Source: Rusavskia elegans (lineage: Eukaryota > Ascomycota > Lecanoromycetes > Teloschistales > Teloschistaceae). Taken from it: 64,000 bases of DNA. The notes beneath the pieces were generated by a model that searched no databases, was not told the DNA's origin, and worked only from the letters and a program-made list of their open reading frames with translations. The stretch covers positions 186,001-250,000 of the forward strand of contig SAUG01000012.1 in the NCBI GenBank assembly GCA_011316305.1. The letters are read 5' to 3'. How positions within the stretch are numbered: position 1 is the stretch's first letter; the number at the start of each line of letters is the position of its first letter. Below are positions 40,981 to 52,433 of the stretch, piece after piece. A program made the position numbers and the translations under genes.

Positions 40981-41678
40981 ATACCCCCACTTTAAGGAGA
41001 CGTTGTTCGCCCAAATCTTTACATCTACTTTTCTTCTTCCTCTACCTCCATCATCTCCAGATATAGACCTTCAAAATACGAGCTTCCTGGCTCTTGATAA
41101 CAGCGTTGAGGTTGTTTAATATACGATCATAATATAGTAGTGAAGGATCAGGGTCTCCGAGGGTAATTATAAAAGCGGGGTATAACCGCGAGCGAGGTGG
41201 GTCGGCGAGAGTGGCCCTTTGGTACTTGCCGCGTGGTGGTGTCGTCAGTGTAGATTTAAGTATCTTGGCCTGCACCTGGGCACGGGGAAGGCGGGAAGGG
41301 AGAAGGGCACGGTTATCAAGACCCATGTCGAAAATCGATCGCAATTGGGGGCGTACAGCAGTCGGTACCTCGATATAGGATTTCGTTTTCACCATTGCTT
41401 AGAAATGACATACAAATGCTACTAGTGTACACTCAATAGAGCAACGACGGCTGATATGGGAGATTTGTTTGTTGGTTCGTGATTGGCCTCATTTCGACAC
41501 GAGACCGCCAAGACCGTGACGATAGATTGGTAAGGGCTGACAAAGTATACGAATACGACGGAGATATCCGTTACTGCAGCTTCAAAGTCACTCTTTAATA
41601 TCGTTCCTCTATGATCGCGTCGACGGTCGTGTCATTTCCCATGGCACTGACCCAGGTTCCCGCGTGCCTGCTTACGAC
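40981..41678. other. Intergenic, promoter of DNA polymerase kappa
   Basis: 700 bp without a convincing gene. A 114-codon open frame on the minus strand (41051-41395) matches no family I know. Confidence 0.35.
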
Positions 41679-43866
41679 ATGACCCATGGTGGCACCGTTC
41701 AAATATCTAGTGGAGATGCCCCAGTCAATCCTCCACCCACTAAATCGGAAGTCGCTGTTGTGGAGCATGACACACTCAAATATCATCTCCTGGGATCTTC
41801 CCTGACTAAGGCTGGTCAGGATGCTGTGGATCAGCAGAAGGTAGCCGTGACACAGATATTCTTCGCCACCCGATGCTGACACCAGTTCCCAGGTATCCGA
41901 GATTATCTACAATGCCTCCAAAGGCTCAAAATTCTTCAACAATGAAGAACACAAGGACAAGAACCTCACGCAAAAAATAGAGAAGATCTTGGCTCGGAAG
42001 CGGCAGCTTGAACGCATCGATCTCACGTCTGATCTCCGCCGTGCTGATGAATACATCGCCGAACTAGAGCTATCCAGGGATCTCTCGCAAACGGTCGTCC
42101 ACGTCGATTGCGATGCCTTCTATGCAGCCGTCGAGGAGCTCGATCATCCAGAACTCAAACATGTACCCATGGCTGTAGGGAAAGGCGTGCTCACAACATG
42201 CAACTACCACGCTCGGAAATTCGGTTGTCGCAGCGGCATGGCCGGTTTCGTCGCCATGAAGCTGTGTCCCGAGCTCATTTGTCTTCCCTTGAACTTCGAG
42301 AAATACACCAAGAAGGCCCAGGAGGTTCGGGAGGTACTGGCTCAATACGATCCTCGCTTCCAGAGCGCAAGCATGGATGAAGCCTATTTGAACATCACCC
42401 AATACTGTTCCGACCACGAGATGACTCCCGATGAAGCTGTCGGCCAACTCCGCGCCCAAGTCTTGGAAAGGGCTAAAATTACAGTCTCCGCTGGCGTCGC
42501 CGCCAACGCCCGGATAGCCAAAATCGCTTCCAACCTCAACAAACCCAACGGCCAATTCCGAGTCGCAAGCGACCGAGCCACCATTCTAGCCTTCATGCGC
42601 GACCTCCCAACACGCAAAGTCAACGGTGTTGGCCGCGTCTTCGAACGTGAATTGGACGCCATCGGCGTCAAGACCTGTGGCGACATCTACGCCCAACGCG
42701 CTCTCCTTTCCAAGCTCTTCGGCGAGAAAGCCTTCCACTTCCTCATGCAAGTCCACCTTGGTCTTGGTCACACCAGCGTCCGCCCGGCCGACGAGTACGA
42801 GCGCAAGAGCGTAGGCACGGAAAGCACGTTCCGCGATATGAGCGGCAAAGAAGAACTGCGCGCCAAATTGCGCTGGATCGCCGAAGAGCTTGAGAAGGAC
42901 CTTGAGCGCACCCAACATAAAGGTCGTACACTCGTCCTCAAGATCAAACTTCACACCTACGAAGTCCTAACCCGACAAGTGGTTCCCCCGAAAGCCGTCA
43001 GCACGGCCGACGACCTTTATACGTATGCATTACCAATGTTCCAGAAACTCGAGCGCGAAAGGGGTCCCGGGTTGAAATTGCGGCTCATGGGTCTCCGCTG
43101 CACGCATCTCGTCAGCACAAAGAAAGAAGATGTCGATTTCTTCGGTCTCAAGCGGCCGATTTCCGCTTCCGCAAGCACAACATCGACCACCCACCACCTT
43201 CCCAGGACGACGGAAACAGCCGCCGACGGCCACGAATGGCAAGTCTGGCCCGAAGACGAATTTGAAACCGCCGCGCGCGAGGAACGAGAGGAAGAAATCC
43301 ATCAGCTTGAGCGATTGAGCCAGGAATACGAACAAAATCAATCCCACAGCAATAATAATAGCAGCAAAATTGACCAAACCTCAACCCGCTCCCAACAAAA
43401 AGCCAGCGAAGAAGCCGATCGTCGTCTCCGCCGTGAAAAGCAAACAGATATCCCGCCCTACCCCAAAAAAGAATATCGCGGCGGTAGCGACACCACTCCA
43501 TCGTCGTCGTCGTCCAAACGAGGTCAAGGAAGTGAGAAAAGCGATATATGGCATTGTCCCATCTGCTCCCGGCCGCAGGCAGCCAGCGATCGCGAGTTCA
43601 ACGAACACGTTGATTACTGTCTTTCGCGGGGGACGATCAGGGAGGCAGTGGAGCGGGAAGGGACGACGAATGAGGAAAGCGGGAAGGATGATGAGGGTGC
43701 TGAGAACGGTGGTGCTGGGGTGGAGAAGGTTGGTGGATTGACATGGTTTGGGACGGGTGAGAAGCTGGGGAGTGCTGGACGGGGGAAGGGGAAAGCGAGG
43801 GGGAAGCGGAAAGGTGAGGGTGGTGTTGGTGACGAAGGGAGGAGGAAGAAGTTGTTTTTCGGATGA
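41679..43866 (+). CDS. DNA polymerase kappa (DinB-type Y family)
   Basis: Two exons (41679-41840, 41893-43866) give 711 residues; the 52 bp intron has a GCTGAC branch point. Splicing gives the conserved N-terminal helix region of pol kappa (L-L-G-S-S-L-T-K-A-G...V-S-E-I-I-Y-N-A-S-K-G-S-K-F). Catalytic motifs: H-V-D-C-D-A-F-Y-A-A-V-E near residue 123 and S-M-D-E-A-Y-L near 213. Palm, thumb and little-finger regions follow to about 460, then a charged, Asn/Ser-rich linker. Near 608-630 lies a C-P-I-C...H-x-D-Y-C zinc finger of the UBZ type, which in pol kappa and Rad18 binds ubiquitin, here on PCNA. Translesion polymerase acting in the nucleus. The basic C terminus (GRGKGKARGKRKG) may be a nuclear signal. 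Confidence 0.93.
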
Positions 43867-44386
43867 GCTTCTTTTCGTGCATAGCCCTGCTGACTTCGCA
43901 AGGTACCCATAGCGAGGTGTTTTGGAGTCGAATCTTGATGAAATCCATGACAAATGAAAGTTTCGAGCACTTTTAACTCGTATCAATATCCACAGAAGCC
44001 AAACACACATCTTATTATTCATTCCCCCAAAACCAAGAAAGTAAAAGATAATGTAAGCCAACGCCAATGAAAAATTTTGTGACAGTCTGAACGTCCCCTG
44101 GTTCTCTCATCCTCCTTTGACCACATCTACTTCAGTACTTCCCGCCATTTCATCAATTTCAGCATTCTGGTACTCCCACTTCGAAGCCTTTCCCCTGTTC
44201 GCCACTCCTCTTAACGCCTTCCGTGAGCGGAGCTCTCATTCCATTGGGCTGGACCGATACCATTGCATGGCATGTCAATGAGAGTGTCTTTTGGATGGAT
44301 GACCTTCACATGAGGTCCTAACACCCTTGTCCGCTTCTGTGACTGACCTTGAATTCGATCTGCGTGATAGCTGGATTCCGATTCAT
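43867..44386. other. Convergent 3' ends
   Basis: 520 bp between the stop codons of the polymerase kappa gene (+) and the PIN-like protein gene (-). No gene seen. Confidence 0.4.
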
Positions 44387-46901
44387 CTAAGGGACCCAAA
44401 GTTTTCCTTTTCCTCGTGTAACGTCACGTGGCTGTCCAGAGCGAAGTATGAATGGGACTTCCGGCTCTGAGGAAGCAGGCGTGTGACGTGGGCTACCGCG
44501 AGGGGAGTATCGAGGTCTGTCGGGGCGAACGTTGACATTTGGAGAGCCGTTCACGCTAATACCTGGTCCAGCTGGAGCAGACGGAGGCGGTCCGGTCGAT
44601 GAGCCATCGGCCATGGGACTCGGCTCCAAGACCGTGGGTGCAGTAGTGACCGCAGCAGGAGATATCTGCTTGGTTTGAACTACTTCTGTACGTGATGGCT
44701 CGCTTGGACTCAATTGTTGCTCTGCTGCTCGCTGGACATTGACGTTTCCAGATCCATTTACCAATGCTACGCCATTCATCCTCGGTGGAGTGTTCTGGAC
44801 GTGAGACCGGGGATTGTGAGCTCGGTAATTGCCACGATGATGGTTGGAAATACGCCCGTGAGCACCATAAGGGCTGAAGGTACGCGGAACATTCGGCTGC
44901 GGATTAGTGAGCAAATCGCGGCCGAACGAATCCGGATCAATGACAACAGGTGGAGGTCCTGGCCGAGAATGTCGCTGGTTTGTGCCTCTGCTCTGTGGGC
45001 GACCACCACTCACGTTCCTAGCATGGCTAACTCTGGGCGAACTCGTCGGCGTTTGCGGTCGTAGATTTGGCTGACTCTGTTGGGGTTGTTGAGATTGTTG
45101 GGTCTGCTGGTTTTGCTGAGCCTGCTGGTATTGCGGAGCCTGCTGGGTTTGCGGAGCCTGCTGGGTTTGCGGAGCCTGCTGGGTTTGCTGGGCTTGCTGA
45201 GCCTTCTGTGCGGAGAGGCGCTTAGCTTTAGGATTGAAGACAACGATTTCTTCGTCGCTATCCACAGAGTCTTCTATTTTCCCTTTGGGTGGAGATGGAT
45301 TTCTGACCGGGCTAACGCGAGGCGAGGACAGCATCTCCTTCGGTGCGGGAGGTTGAGCCTGTTGTTTGACAGCCTCATCGGCTTTCCCGGTAACAGCCTG
45401 GCGGTACGTCAAAGGCTTGAAGTCTTGAACGGGCTCTATCTCTGGTGCCACAGGTTCAACGGCGGATGACCCAGATAAGGGCGAATTGCGGCCGCTTAGC
45501 TCGCCATTGCTCATGAGACTTCTGACCCAGGCGGCAATAGAATGCTCCTTCTCGGGATCTAGCGTGTTGGAACTCGAGTGAGCTGGGTGAGCTGACGCTT
45601 GACTGTTCTCTGCAGGTGCTGCGACTGTCTTCCCCTTGTCGATGTTTGTCACCAGCAAACCTGGAACATTGCGTTTCTCGCCACAGCTCAGTATTGTTTC
45701 AAGAGCCACCTCCAGCTTTCCCTCGGATAACTTGCTATCATTTGTGATATTCGAAGCGCGCTGATCCTCGGACTTCTCCGCATCAGCACTTTTCTTTTCC
45801 GTTTCCGTACTCTGGGCTGTAGCGATTGACGCGCTGGACTGGGTGGAATGGCTGCTGGGTGTCTTAATTTTGTCATGATCCGGCGCATGCCTTTCTTGTG
45901 TTTTGACTTCCAGAGATTGGAATCGGGGAAGGGAAATTGCAGCTTCCTCTGGCTTTTCAACATGATTATCTGACGCAATGGTTCTGGCTTTCTCTTGAAT
46001 GCCAAAGTGGTCCTCGAGGTTGCCGGACGTTTCACGAGTGTCCACCGTTCTGCGTTTGTCGCAGAAGACCCGAACCTCTGTCATAGACCTGGCTGGAATT
46101 CCAAGCCTCTTCGCTAATAAGGTCATTTCTTCATTATCACAGAGCAACGTTGTCCGATCCGTGTCCCATCGAGTTGCACCCTTTTCATGAAGGCGCCATA
46201 GCAAGCAGCTGAGGATCGGCCTTGCATCTTTTGGTACTTCACTGATCGGCAGAGAGAGAGCTTTGCTGCTTTTCTTCCATGGCGAGCCGTCACTTCCCGT
46301 CGTCCGCGCGACCAGCCTTGGCTTCATCGGACCTGAAGAGCGAGTGAATCAGATGGTGCCACGAGAATCTCAGATTTGGCTTACCATTTCCGGCGCCGTC
46401 AGAATTCAACAATCTTTCAATTTTTTGCTTTTGCACGGCTTGAGCAAATGTCGCGGGCCGGTTCTCGGTAGCGCTCCTGTTTTCTTCTTCCAATTCCATG
46501 AGCTTCCAAGGCGAATACTGCTCGCTGTCTTTCTGAAATTCCACAGTCGATTTGTCATCAGATTCGAGTCTGGCCAGAAACTCGCCTGCCACAAGAGGAT
46601 TTATGTCAAAAGCCGGGTGTTCGATCTTGGCTGGTTTCCCACTGGCCCGTGGTCGTTGAGGCTCCACTTGCCTTGGAGGCTTTTTGCTCGCCTCTTCTTT
46701 GAGATTGGCATACTTTCGCTCAAGAGCCGTTGCTGCTAAGGCGGGCGTCAGTGTGCATGTAGCCAATGAAACGTAGGTCCGGCGTTACTCACTGCATTGA
46801 GGCACAACCAGGCGGATTTGGCCCTGATGAACGAGTCTCTTGATTTGCTGGATGTTTTCCACTAATGTGGTTGCGTCTACGACGCAGATGAGTTGGTCCA
46901 T
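44387..46901 (-). CDS. PIN-like domain protein with Gln-rich tract
   Basis: Three exons (46901-46793, 46735-46385, 46332-44387) give 801 residues. The first exon encodes M-D-Q-L-I-C-V-V-D-A-T-T-L-V-E-N plus V-H-Q-G-Q-I-R-L-V-V-P-Q-C, the start of a PIN-like nuclease fold with a candidate active-site Asp (D9). A long insertion follows. The fold resumes near residues 170-230 with L-L-W-R-L-H, T-L-L-C-D-N-E-E-M-T-L-L-A-K-R-L-G-I. The rest is disordered; near 529-571 lies a Gln-rich block of repeated QAPQTQ units, then RNA-binding-like RG/RH-rich segments and a conserved C-terminal G-K-G-K-L-W-V-P. The build fits a fungal RNA-turnover or RNA-binding protein; whether the PIN fold is catalytic is unclear. 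Introns are 57 and 52 bp. Confidence 0.78.
45075..45205. repeat. In-frame CAG/CAA-type tandem repeat
   Basis: Tandem 18-bp and shorter units (plus strand GGAGCCTGCTGGGTTTGC repeated at about 45137-45190) that keep the reading frame of the PIN-like protein and encode Gln-Ala-Pro-Gln-Thr-Gln units. Likely to vary in length between strains. Confidence 0.7.
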
Positions 46902-47726
46902 GATGGATCTGAGGCGAAGCTGTTACACTGCCGGAGGTGTCATGAGGACGGCTTCGAAGGGCTTGTTGGTCCTACAAATGGACCTGGCCGGGTAATTAGT
47001 ATTGATAGATATTGTCTGCGTCGTGCTGCCATTTGCGCAAAATTCCATAGCGAGGTTTGAGGGGGTTCTGCGGTGCCACTTGCCTGTTTCAAGACGTGCT
47101 TGAGAATGAGCGCATTGGTTCATTTTGAGTAGGTCGAAGAAGCCTCTTGAATAGTCAAGAGGCTACAATGATGCCTCGAAGTTGTCATGAGGAAGCACGG
47201 TGACTCCGAGCAAAGCAACAAGATCTATGAAGAGGTTAGGGAATGTGAAGAGTGTGAGGGAAACGAAAGAAGCGAACTGACGAGGCCAAAGTCCAGTCGA
47301 TTTCTAGCGCCGGCACTAACCGGACCGTGGCCCGATGGCGTTAGAATCGTTTCGTTTGAGAGAATTGTCTGCGAAATTTACCGAGTGAATTTCAAGCACG
47401 GAGTAAGGTAGTAGTGTAGGATTTTGTAGAATACATGAGGGTTGCCGGCAAGTGGCTTGATGCAGGACTCAGGTTCAATGATACGCTCTCACAATGATTG
47501 AAAGTCACCAGCACGAACCGTGAGCTTTGACTGAGTAATAGCTACAGTGTCAACGATAGAGTGTCAGCATTCTGCAGCGTTTCATAGTTGTTCCAATCAA
47601 AGCCAAATCGTTCAGAGAAAAGTCCCCATATGTACAAAAAAGATGCTAGGTATAGCTTTATATACTTCAATGCTGAAACCAGCGACAGAAGTCGCCTCCT
47701 CCGCTGCTGATCTCCTCAACCGCCGC
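46902..47726. other. Intergenic region
   Basis: 825 bp with the promoter of the PIN-like protein gene and the 3' flank of the single-pass membrane protein gene. No gene seen. Confidence 0.4.
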
Positions 47727-48801
47727 TCACGGATGAATATTATGAGATCCATCCATCTCCGCTCTTGTGGTGCTTGTTGGTAGTTCTCCTCGAAGGTATG
47801 ACGGATCTTGCGCTGCCATCTCGGGCCTCATACTCTCTACTTCCGATAGCATCTCTCTCTTAGGAAGTTCACTTCCAGAGATAAAAGGGTTCGGGTAACC
47901 TGGCGGTGCAAACTCCGTTTCGCGTACCTGGTTGCTTTGGTTTTCACGCTTCCTTCGCCGTAAGAGAAACAGGACAGCGAGTAGAGCAGCGAGAATAGCA
48001 GTGCCGAGGGCAAAACCGACACCCATACCCGCTTTAGCGCCATTGCTAAGACTTGGAGAAGCTGGTGGTTGCGGCGTTGCCTCTGGTGTGGGCAATGGCA
48101 ATGAAGAGGATGTGGCCGAAGATTGATCCGCAGCCGATGAGCTGGAGGTTGCAGACGCAGATGTGGTCGATGCATAGCCACGTATAGTATAACCACCCTT
48201 TGCGTAGTAATCTAAGAAACCATGCTGAGCAGTCCATCGCATCGTGATCTATTCGACAAGACTTACATGGCAAATCATTGTAGTCCTGCGGTATTCTTTC
48301 GTTGTTGTGGTAGTTGATCTCCTCCTTTCCTTGATGGGCATCACAGCATGTTGTGTTTTCCGCTGTTGACGGGTAGGTCTTTGGGCACAGCGTTCCATCA
48401 CTACACGTGGTGGTGTTTGCCTTGTAAGAGAAGGTGCGGTCCTCCATTAGAAACCGATTGGCATCTGCGGACAAGATGAGCAAAGAGTCAACAGGTGAGC
48501 GTGAGGTAAACCCACTCAGTCGCCACGGGCATGCTGGATCGTTCCAACTCCGATCGGTGCATTCGCCAACAACTTGGAGACCAGAGGGGTTCTCACAATA
48601 TATGTTTGTCTTGCATTTCGATCCCCCTCCACAACAAGCAGAGACGTTCGCTTCAGGGTTACAGGGAAAGTTGTCTGAGGATCTACCGTCCCAACTGTAA
48701 CACGGCTTGAGTTGGATCGATTGAGCTGATGCTATATGCAATAGCGAACGAAAGAACAACGCAATAAAATACAGACGATCAAGACTTGAGGTCCTTGCCA
48801 T
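47727..48801 (-). CDS. Single-pass Cys-rich membrane protein
   Basis: Two exons (48801-48267, 48211-47727; 55 bp intron with GTAAGT donor) give 339 residues. Signal peptide about 1-26 (FIALFFRSLLHIASAQS). The ectodomain (27-180) has at least a dozen Cys with C-C-G-G-G-S-K-C and T-C-C-D motifs and several sequons. A Ser/Thr-rich stalk follows (SATSSSSAADQSS), then one helix (about 235-258, GVGFALGTAILAALLAVLFLL) closed by R-R-R-K-R. The cytosolic tail is short. Build and TM segment resemble fungal Mid2/Wsc/Skg6-like surface proteins, some of which sense cell-wall stress; the Cys-rich head is typical of a widespread Pezizomycotina family without a tested role. Confidence 0.78.
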
Positions 48802-49809
48802 TGGAATGGAAGGAGGAAGAGACAGAGAGAGATGTTAAGGTCCAGAGTAAGGATGACCTTGATCTTCAACAAGAGCTGCAGACAGAGACAGCGATAGATG
48901 CTAAACAAGAGGAAGACAGTCACTGTAGCAAAAGAATAATTCGTTGATGGAGGATCGTCACTCAGCCATCACTAATGAACTTAGGGGCACGGGAGGCACA
49001 ATGGTGGAAGTAGTTAAGACGCCGCAGGAACAGCACCAGCCAGCATACAGAAAGACCACGATAGCATCGCGTGCAATGAGGTCCATCCTGTGCATTAGCC
49101 AGTGTTTCATAGCTATGTAGCGAAAGAGCCGAGATCTACCATTGAGATATCAGACCATTGGTCGGAAAACCCCTAAGCCGTGGAATCCTTTCAGCAGTCG
49201 AAGGTGGGCTTGGTTGATATACGGTACTTCCGTGCAGCTGAACGATCAGACGAGCGAAACAACTCACATGCCAGATTCCCCTAACCTCGCTGGTGTTAGG
49301 CTTGTGATACACCCGCAGCCCGCCCGTGGCTCATCTCAGTCTTTACTGTGCCGTAGCCTTTCAGAGCAAGGTGTATCACTACTATCAGAAAGAATGAGAA
49401 AGTAGCTGAAACAGCACAGTGGTGCTCGTCATGTCCCAAAAATCCAATGAGGGAAAGTGTAGTTTAAACAATTATGTAGATGTCACGATGTAGCTGCTGC
49501 GTTGATCATAAAAGTTATATTCAATGAAGTAATAGCTTGGTAGTGACTTTGGATCTGTATCATGGGAGCTGTGCACCTCAGGCAGCGATGTAAGCCCAAT
49601 AGGGACTAGCGTCATAAGGCGGGGACTCAGGCCTTCTCCAGGCTTAGCGATGCACCCCCGCCCCGTTGCAATCTATTCTTAGGTAGGTTGTCAGTAAAAG
49701 GCGCCAAGCCTCCTGGATTCCGCGGTACGGATACTACAACATAACACTCCGCGACAGCATTCATTTCGAAAGCTGGAGCATCGACGTATCGAAACACGGG
49801 ATTCGCCTG
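48802..49809. other. Intergenic, divergent promoters
   Basis: 1 kb between two divergent genes. A short inverted repeat (GTGATACACC at about 49299 and its complement at about 49368) can form a stem with a 60 bp loop. No gene seen. Confidence 0.4.
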
Positions 49810-50916
49810 ATGGTCTATGTCGCTTTGGGATTTGCAATAGCCTCACTGTGCTCAGTCTGCTATGCTTACAAGCATCTCCTATGGGCCACAGTATGGCCGC
49901 CTTCCAAGAAAGTTCAGACCTTGCCCAAGATCAATGTCGGCACAGCCGATACACCCCACCCGAACGATGCTTCTTCTACAGATGAGACCGGATCAGAGAG
50001 ATCGAAGATAGCAGGAACTCGAGTGCTTAAAGAGGGTTCGACCGGAGAGGTTGATGAGACCACATCCAACGGGGCAAGAGCTTTGACACCAGACGGAATA
50101 GAACAGTATCCTCGCCCTGCAAAGGCTGAACCAGAGAGTCATTCTACCAACGCCGCTCCATCAGGTCATGTCAAAGTCTTGGACGCTGTACAACCGGGAG
50201 CCGCTTCCAGTGCGGTCAACGGCACTTCAAAAGTTTCAATGCCACCACCCGCTCGCCCTGGCCCACGACTCCGCCCTAAAGCAACCAAACCGATGACACC
50301 TCCCTCAAAGCCCCAACCGCGAAACAACAACAACAGCCTAGGCGTCCCTCAATCCGCGTCGACTCTCCGACCTCTTCCCTCCGGAGGAGCATCCTCACTA
50401 CAACCTCCCCCTTCTTTAGCATCCACCCTCCGCAACCCGCCATCTCGCTCCCTAGCCACCCCCTCCTCTTCCCTCGCACCCACTTCTTCCACCCTTCCCA
50501 CCTCCGCACGCCTCTCTAAGAAAGTCCTGCTCTCCCCCGGCCACTCTCCACTCGACTGGGCACATTTGACCTCTCACCCTCCTTCATCAACCTACCTCCG
50601 CGGTGCCGACGTTCCTCCCGGTCTCATCCCGGTCACGCCCTCGTTACTAAAACATCACAACGGGCGGAAAGGCAAAAATGCATGGGGAGTCTGGCAAGGA
50701 AAGGTGTATAATTTGACGCCGTATATGGATTTCCATCCGGGCGGGGTGGATGAGCTGATGAAGGGGGCGGGGAGGGAGAAGGATGGGGAGAGGTTGTTTT
50801 TGGAGGTGCATCCGTGGGTCAACTGGGAAAACATGTTGGGGGAATGTTTGGTGGGCATATTGGTCAGTGAAGAGGAAGCACTGAAGGAATGGGGTGGGTT
50901 GGAGGACATAGATTGA
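49810..50916 (+). CDS. Cytochrome b5-domain protein (Irc21-like)
   Basis: Single exon, 368 residues. An N-terminal membrane helix (about 3-20) precedes a long Ser/Pro-rich disordered linker (40-255). The C-terminal 90 residues form a cytochrome b5 heme-binding domain: W-G-V-W-Q-G-K-V-Y-N-L-T-P-Y-M-D-F-H-P-G-G with heme ligand H309, and the second ligand H334 in E-V-H-P-W-V-N-W, 25 residues on as in the family. The sequence around the second ligand (HxWVNxxxxLxxCLVG) is that of yeast Irc21 and the b5 part of CYB5R4 rather than of classical cytochrome b5. Probably an electron carrier or heme-binding accessory protein at an internal membrane. Confidence 0.85.
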   Translation: MVYVALGFAIASLCSVCYAYKHLLWATVWPPSKKVQTLPKINVGTADTPHPNDASSTDETGSERSKIAGTRVLKEGSTGEVDETTSNGARALTPDGIEQYPRPAKAEPESHSTNAAPSGHVKVLDAVQPGAASSAVNGTSKVSMPPPARPGPRLRPKATKPMTPPSKPQPRNNNNSLGVPQSASTLRPLPSGGASSLQPPPSLASTLRNPPSRSLATPSSSLAPTSSTLPTSARLSKKVLLSPGHSPLDWAHLTSHPPSSTYLRGADVPPGLIPVTPSLLKHHNGRKGKNAWGVWQGKVYNLTPYMDFHPGGVDELMKGAGREKDGERLFLEVHPWVNWENMLGECLVGILVSEEEALKEWGGLEDID

Positions 50917-51133
50917 AATGAGCGACGGATAGGGTTGCATAGATGACAAACGTTTAGGAATTCTGATACCAAGAGATCGGATTCACGATGATAATCCAAA
51001 GAACGAGACATATTAATACTTGGTCTTAAGAACTCGTGGGATGATGCCGTCAATGAGACGATTCGTCTCCATCATGACACTAAACCACCCTGTCTTCTCC
51101 ATTCTTTCGGTCCCCAGCTCATCCACCCCGCAC

Positions 51134-51734
51134 TCATAACTCCTCCTTCTTTCCCTCCTTCTCCACACCTTGGATCCCCATCAACTCCGTCTCAAAGACT
51201 ACATCCCACACCATCAGCCCTTGTTCACAACAACTCCAGGGAAACAACTTACTCAAAGTCGACCCCGCAGGAATCGACCCCATAGCCCGCTGCCCATACC
51301 CGAATTCGGGCGGAATCGTCAACTTTCTCTTATCCCCAATGCACATGTCCAGTAATCCTTCATCCCACCTGAATCCATGCCATCCCATGTCAGCATCAGC
51401 ATCAGCATCAGCATCAGCAATCACTGCTCCCCCATCCCCTGCCTCCTTCCCACCAACCTCCCGCACCTCTCCACGACAAAGGAGAAGAAAACACTCACCC
51501 CTTAATAACCATGCCCTTCCCCACCGTAAAGCTCAACGGCTGCCCACGCTTATAACTCGTATCGAATACGCTGCCATCGCTCGCCAGCGTGCCGCGGTAA
51601 TGCACTTCGATGCTGTCGCCGCGCTGCGTTTTGCGGGTGCAGGGGTTTGTGAAGGTGTTTTCGGTTGTGACTTCTGCTGCTGTCGAGAGGGTTGCGAGGG
51701 ATACGAGGGGGAGGAGGATGGTCTGGAGACGCAT
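51134..51734 (-). CDS. ER FKBP-type peptidyl-prolyl isomerase
   Basis: Three exons (51734-51499, 51368-51253, 51198-51134) give 138 residues. Signal peptide about 1-20 ([17 protein letters not shown]). One FKBP domain: [21 protein letters not shown], the [12 protein letters not shown] core (the Trp spans the first splice), I-P-P-E-F-G-Y-G, and S-T-L-I-F-E-T-E-L across the second splice. The C terminus is KEEL, a plausible ER-retrieval variant of HDEL. This is the FKBP2/Fpr2 class, which isomerises proline bonds in the ER lumen. The first intron is 130 bp and contains (CAGCAT)n; the second is 54 bp. Confidence 0.88.
51391..51420. repeat. Hexamer repeat (CAGCAT)n in FKBP intron
   Basis: Nearly five perfect CAGCAT units inside the first intron of the FKBP gene. 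On the gene strand they read ATGCTG. The tract lies near the 3' part of the intron, about 20-50 nt before the acceptor. Confidence 0.7.
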
Positions 51735-52433
51735 TGTTGCGAGGATGTTGTCTGGGGTATAGGGGATCGGATGGGGAAGAAGTGGGCTGTGTGGAGAAGG
51801 TTTGAAGATTGAATGGTGTTAGAGATGTCAATTGTCAGGGTCCCCGGAGACTTCCCGAGCTCTCGGGATGGAGCTAATCTTCTTTGGGTTTTTGCGTTCT
51901 GACGTCATTCGTGGTCACACAACGACCATGGAATTTATCCTTGGTGATGAGTTGTTTTTGTCTTACTCTACACGGGGGGAAACAAAAGCATGCAATTCTA
52001 CTAGAACAGAGAGCTCATAGCACAACTCCCCTGCTTGTCTTTCCACCGACCTGTTCAACGTTCAATTGATTGCTACTTGCGTGGTGCAGAAGACGCAAGG
52101 GGATAGTCTCCAACAATCATGCTCATGGAGCTTGACAGGTCCCATTAGTCTATCTGGCTCTTTCCGATCCACCACTGCACATGTATTGACAGCACAGTCA
52201 GAATTCCCGAACCTCCGGTTGAAGTACCTGTTGGAACTGGTGGTTGCGAGCTTCGCAGCTTTTGTCTGGATCAAGATCCGTGACGCGTCGAGATTCGCGT
52301 TGAGATTCGCACGGGAAGCGCATCGTCCCACTGATGAAAGCCTTCTTCAGCGTAAAGATGTCTGAGTTCGCAACGATGCTTTAGGAGTAGCTGTGGGGCC
52401 CGAGATCCCGGCCGACATTGGTGGACGCTTCTT
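51735..52433. other. Intergenic region
   Basis: 700 bp with the FKBP promoter and the 3' flank of the secreted-protein pseudogene. No gene seen. Confidence 0.4.

Noticed and set aside
41051..41395. 114-codon open frame upstream of polymerase kappa
   Set aside because: No recognised domain and no sign of a conserved partner exon.
41989..43866. Starting polymerase kappa at the TTG near 41989
   Set aside because: The N-terminal helix conserved in pol kappa is encoded upstream across a clear 52 bp intron; ATG at 41679 is the better start.
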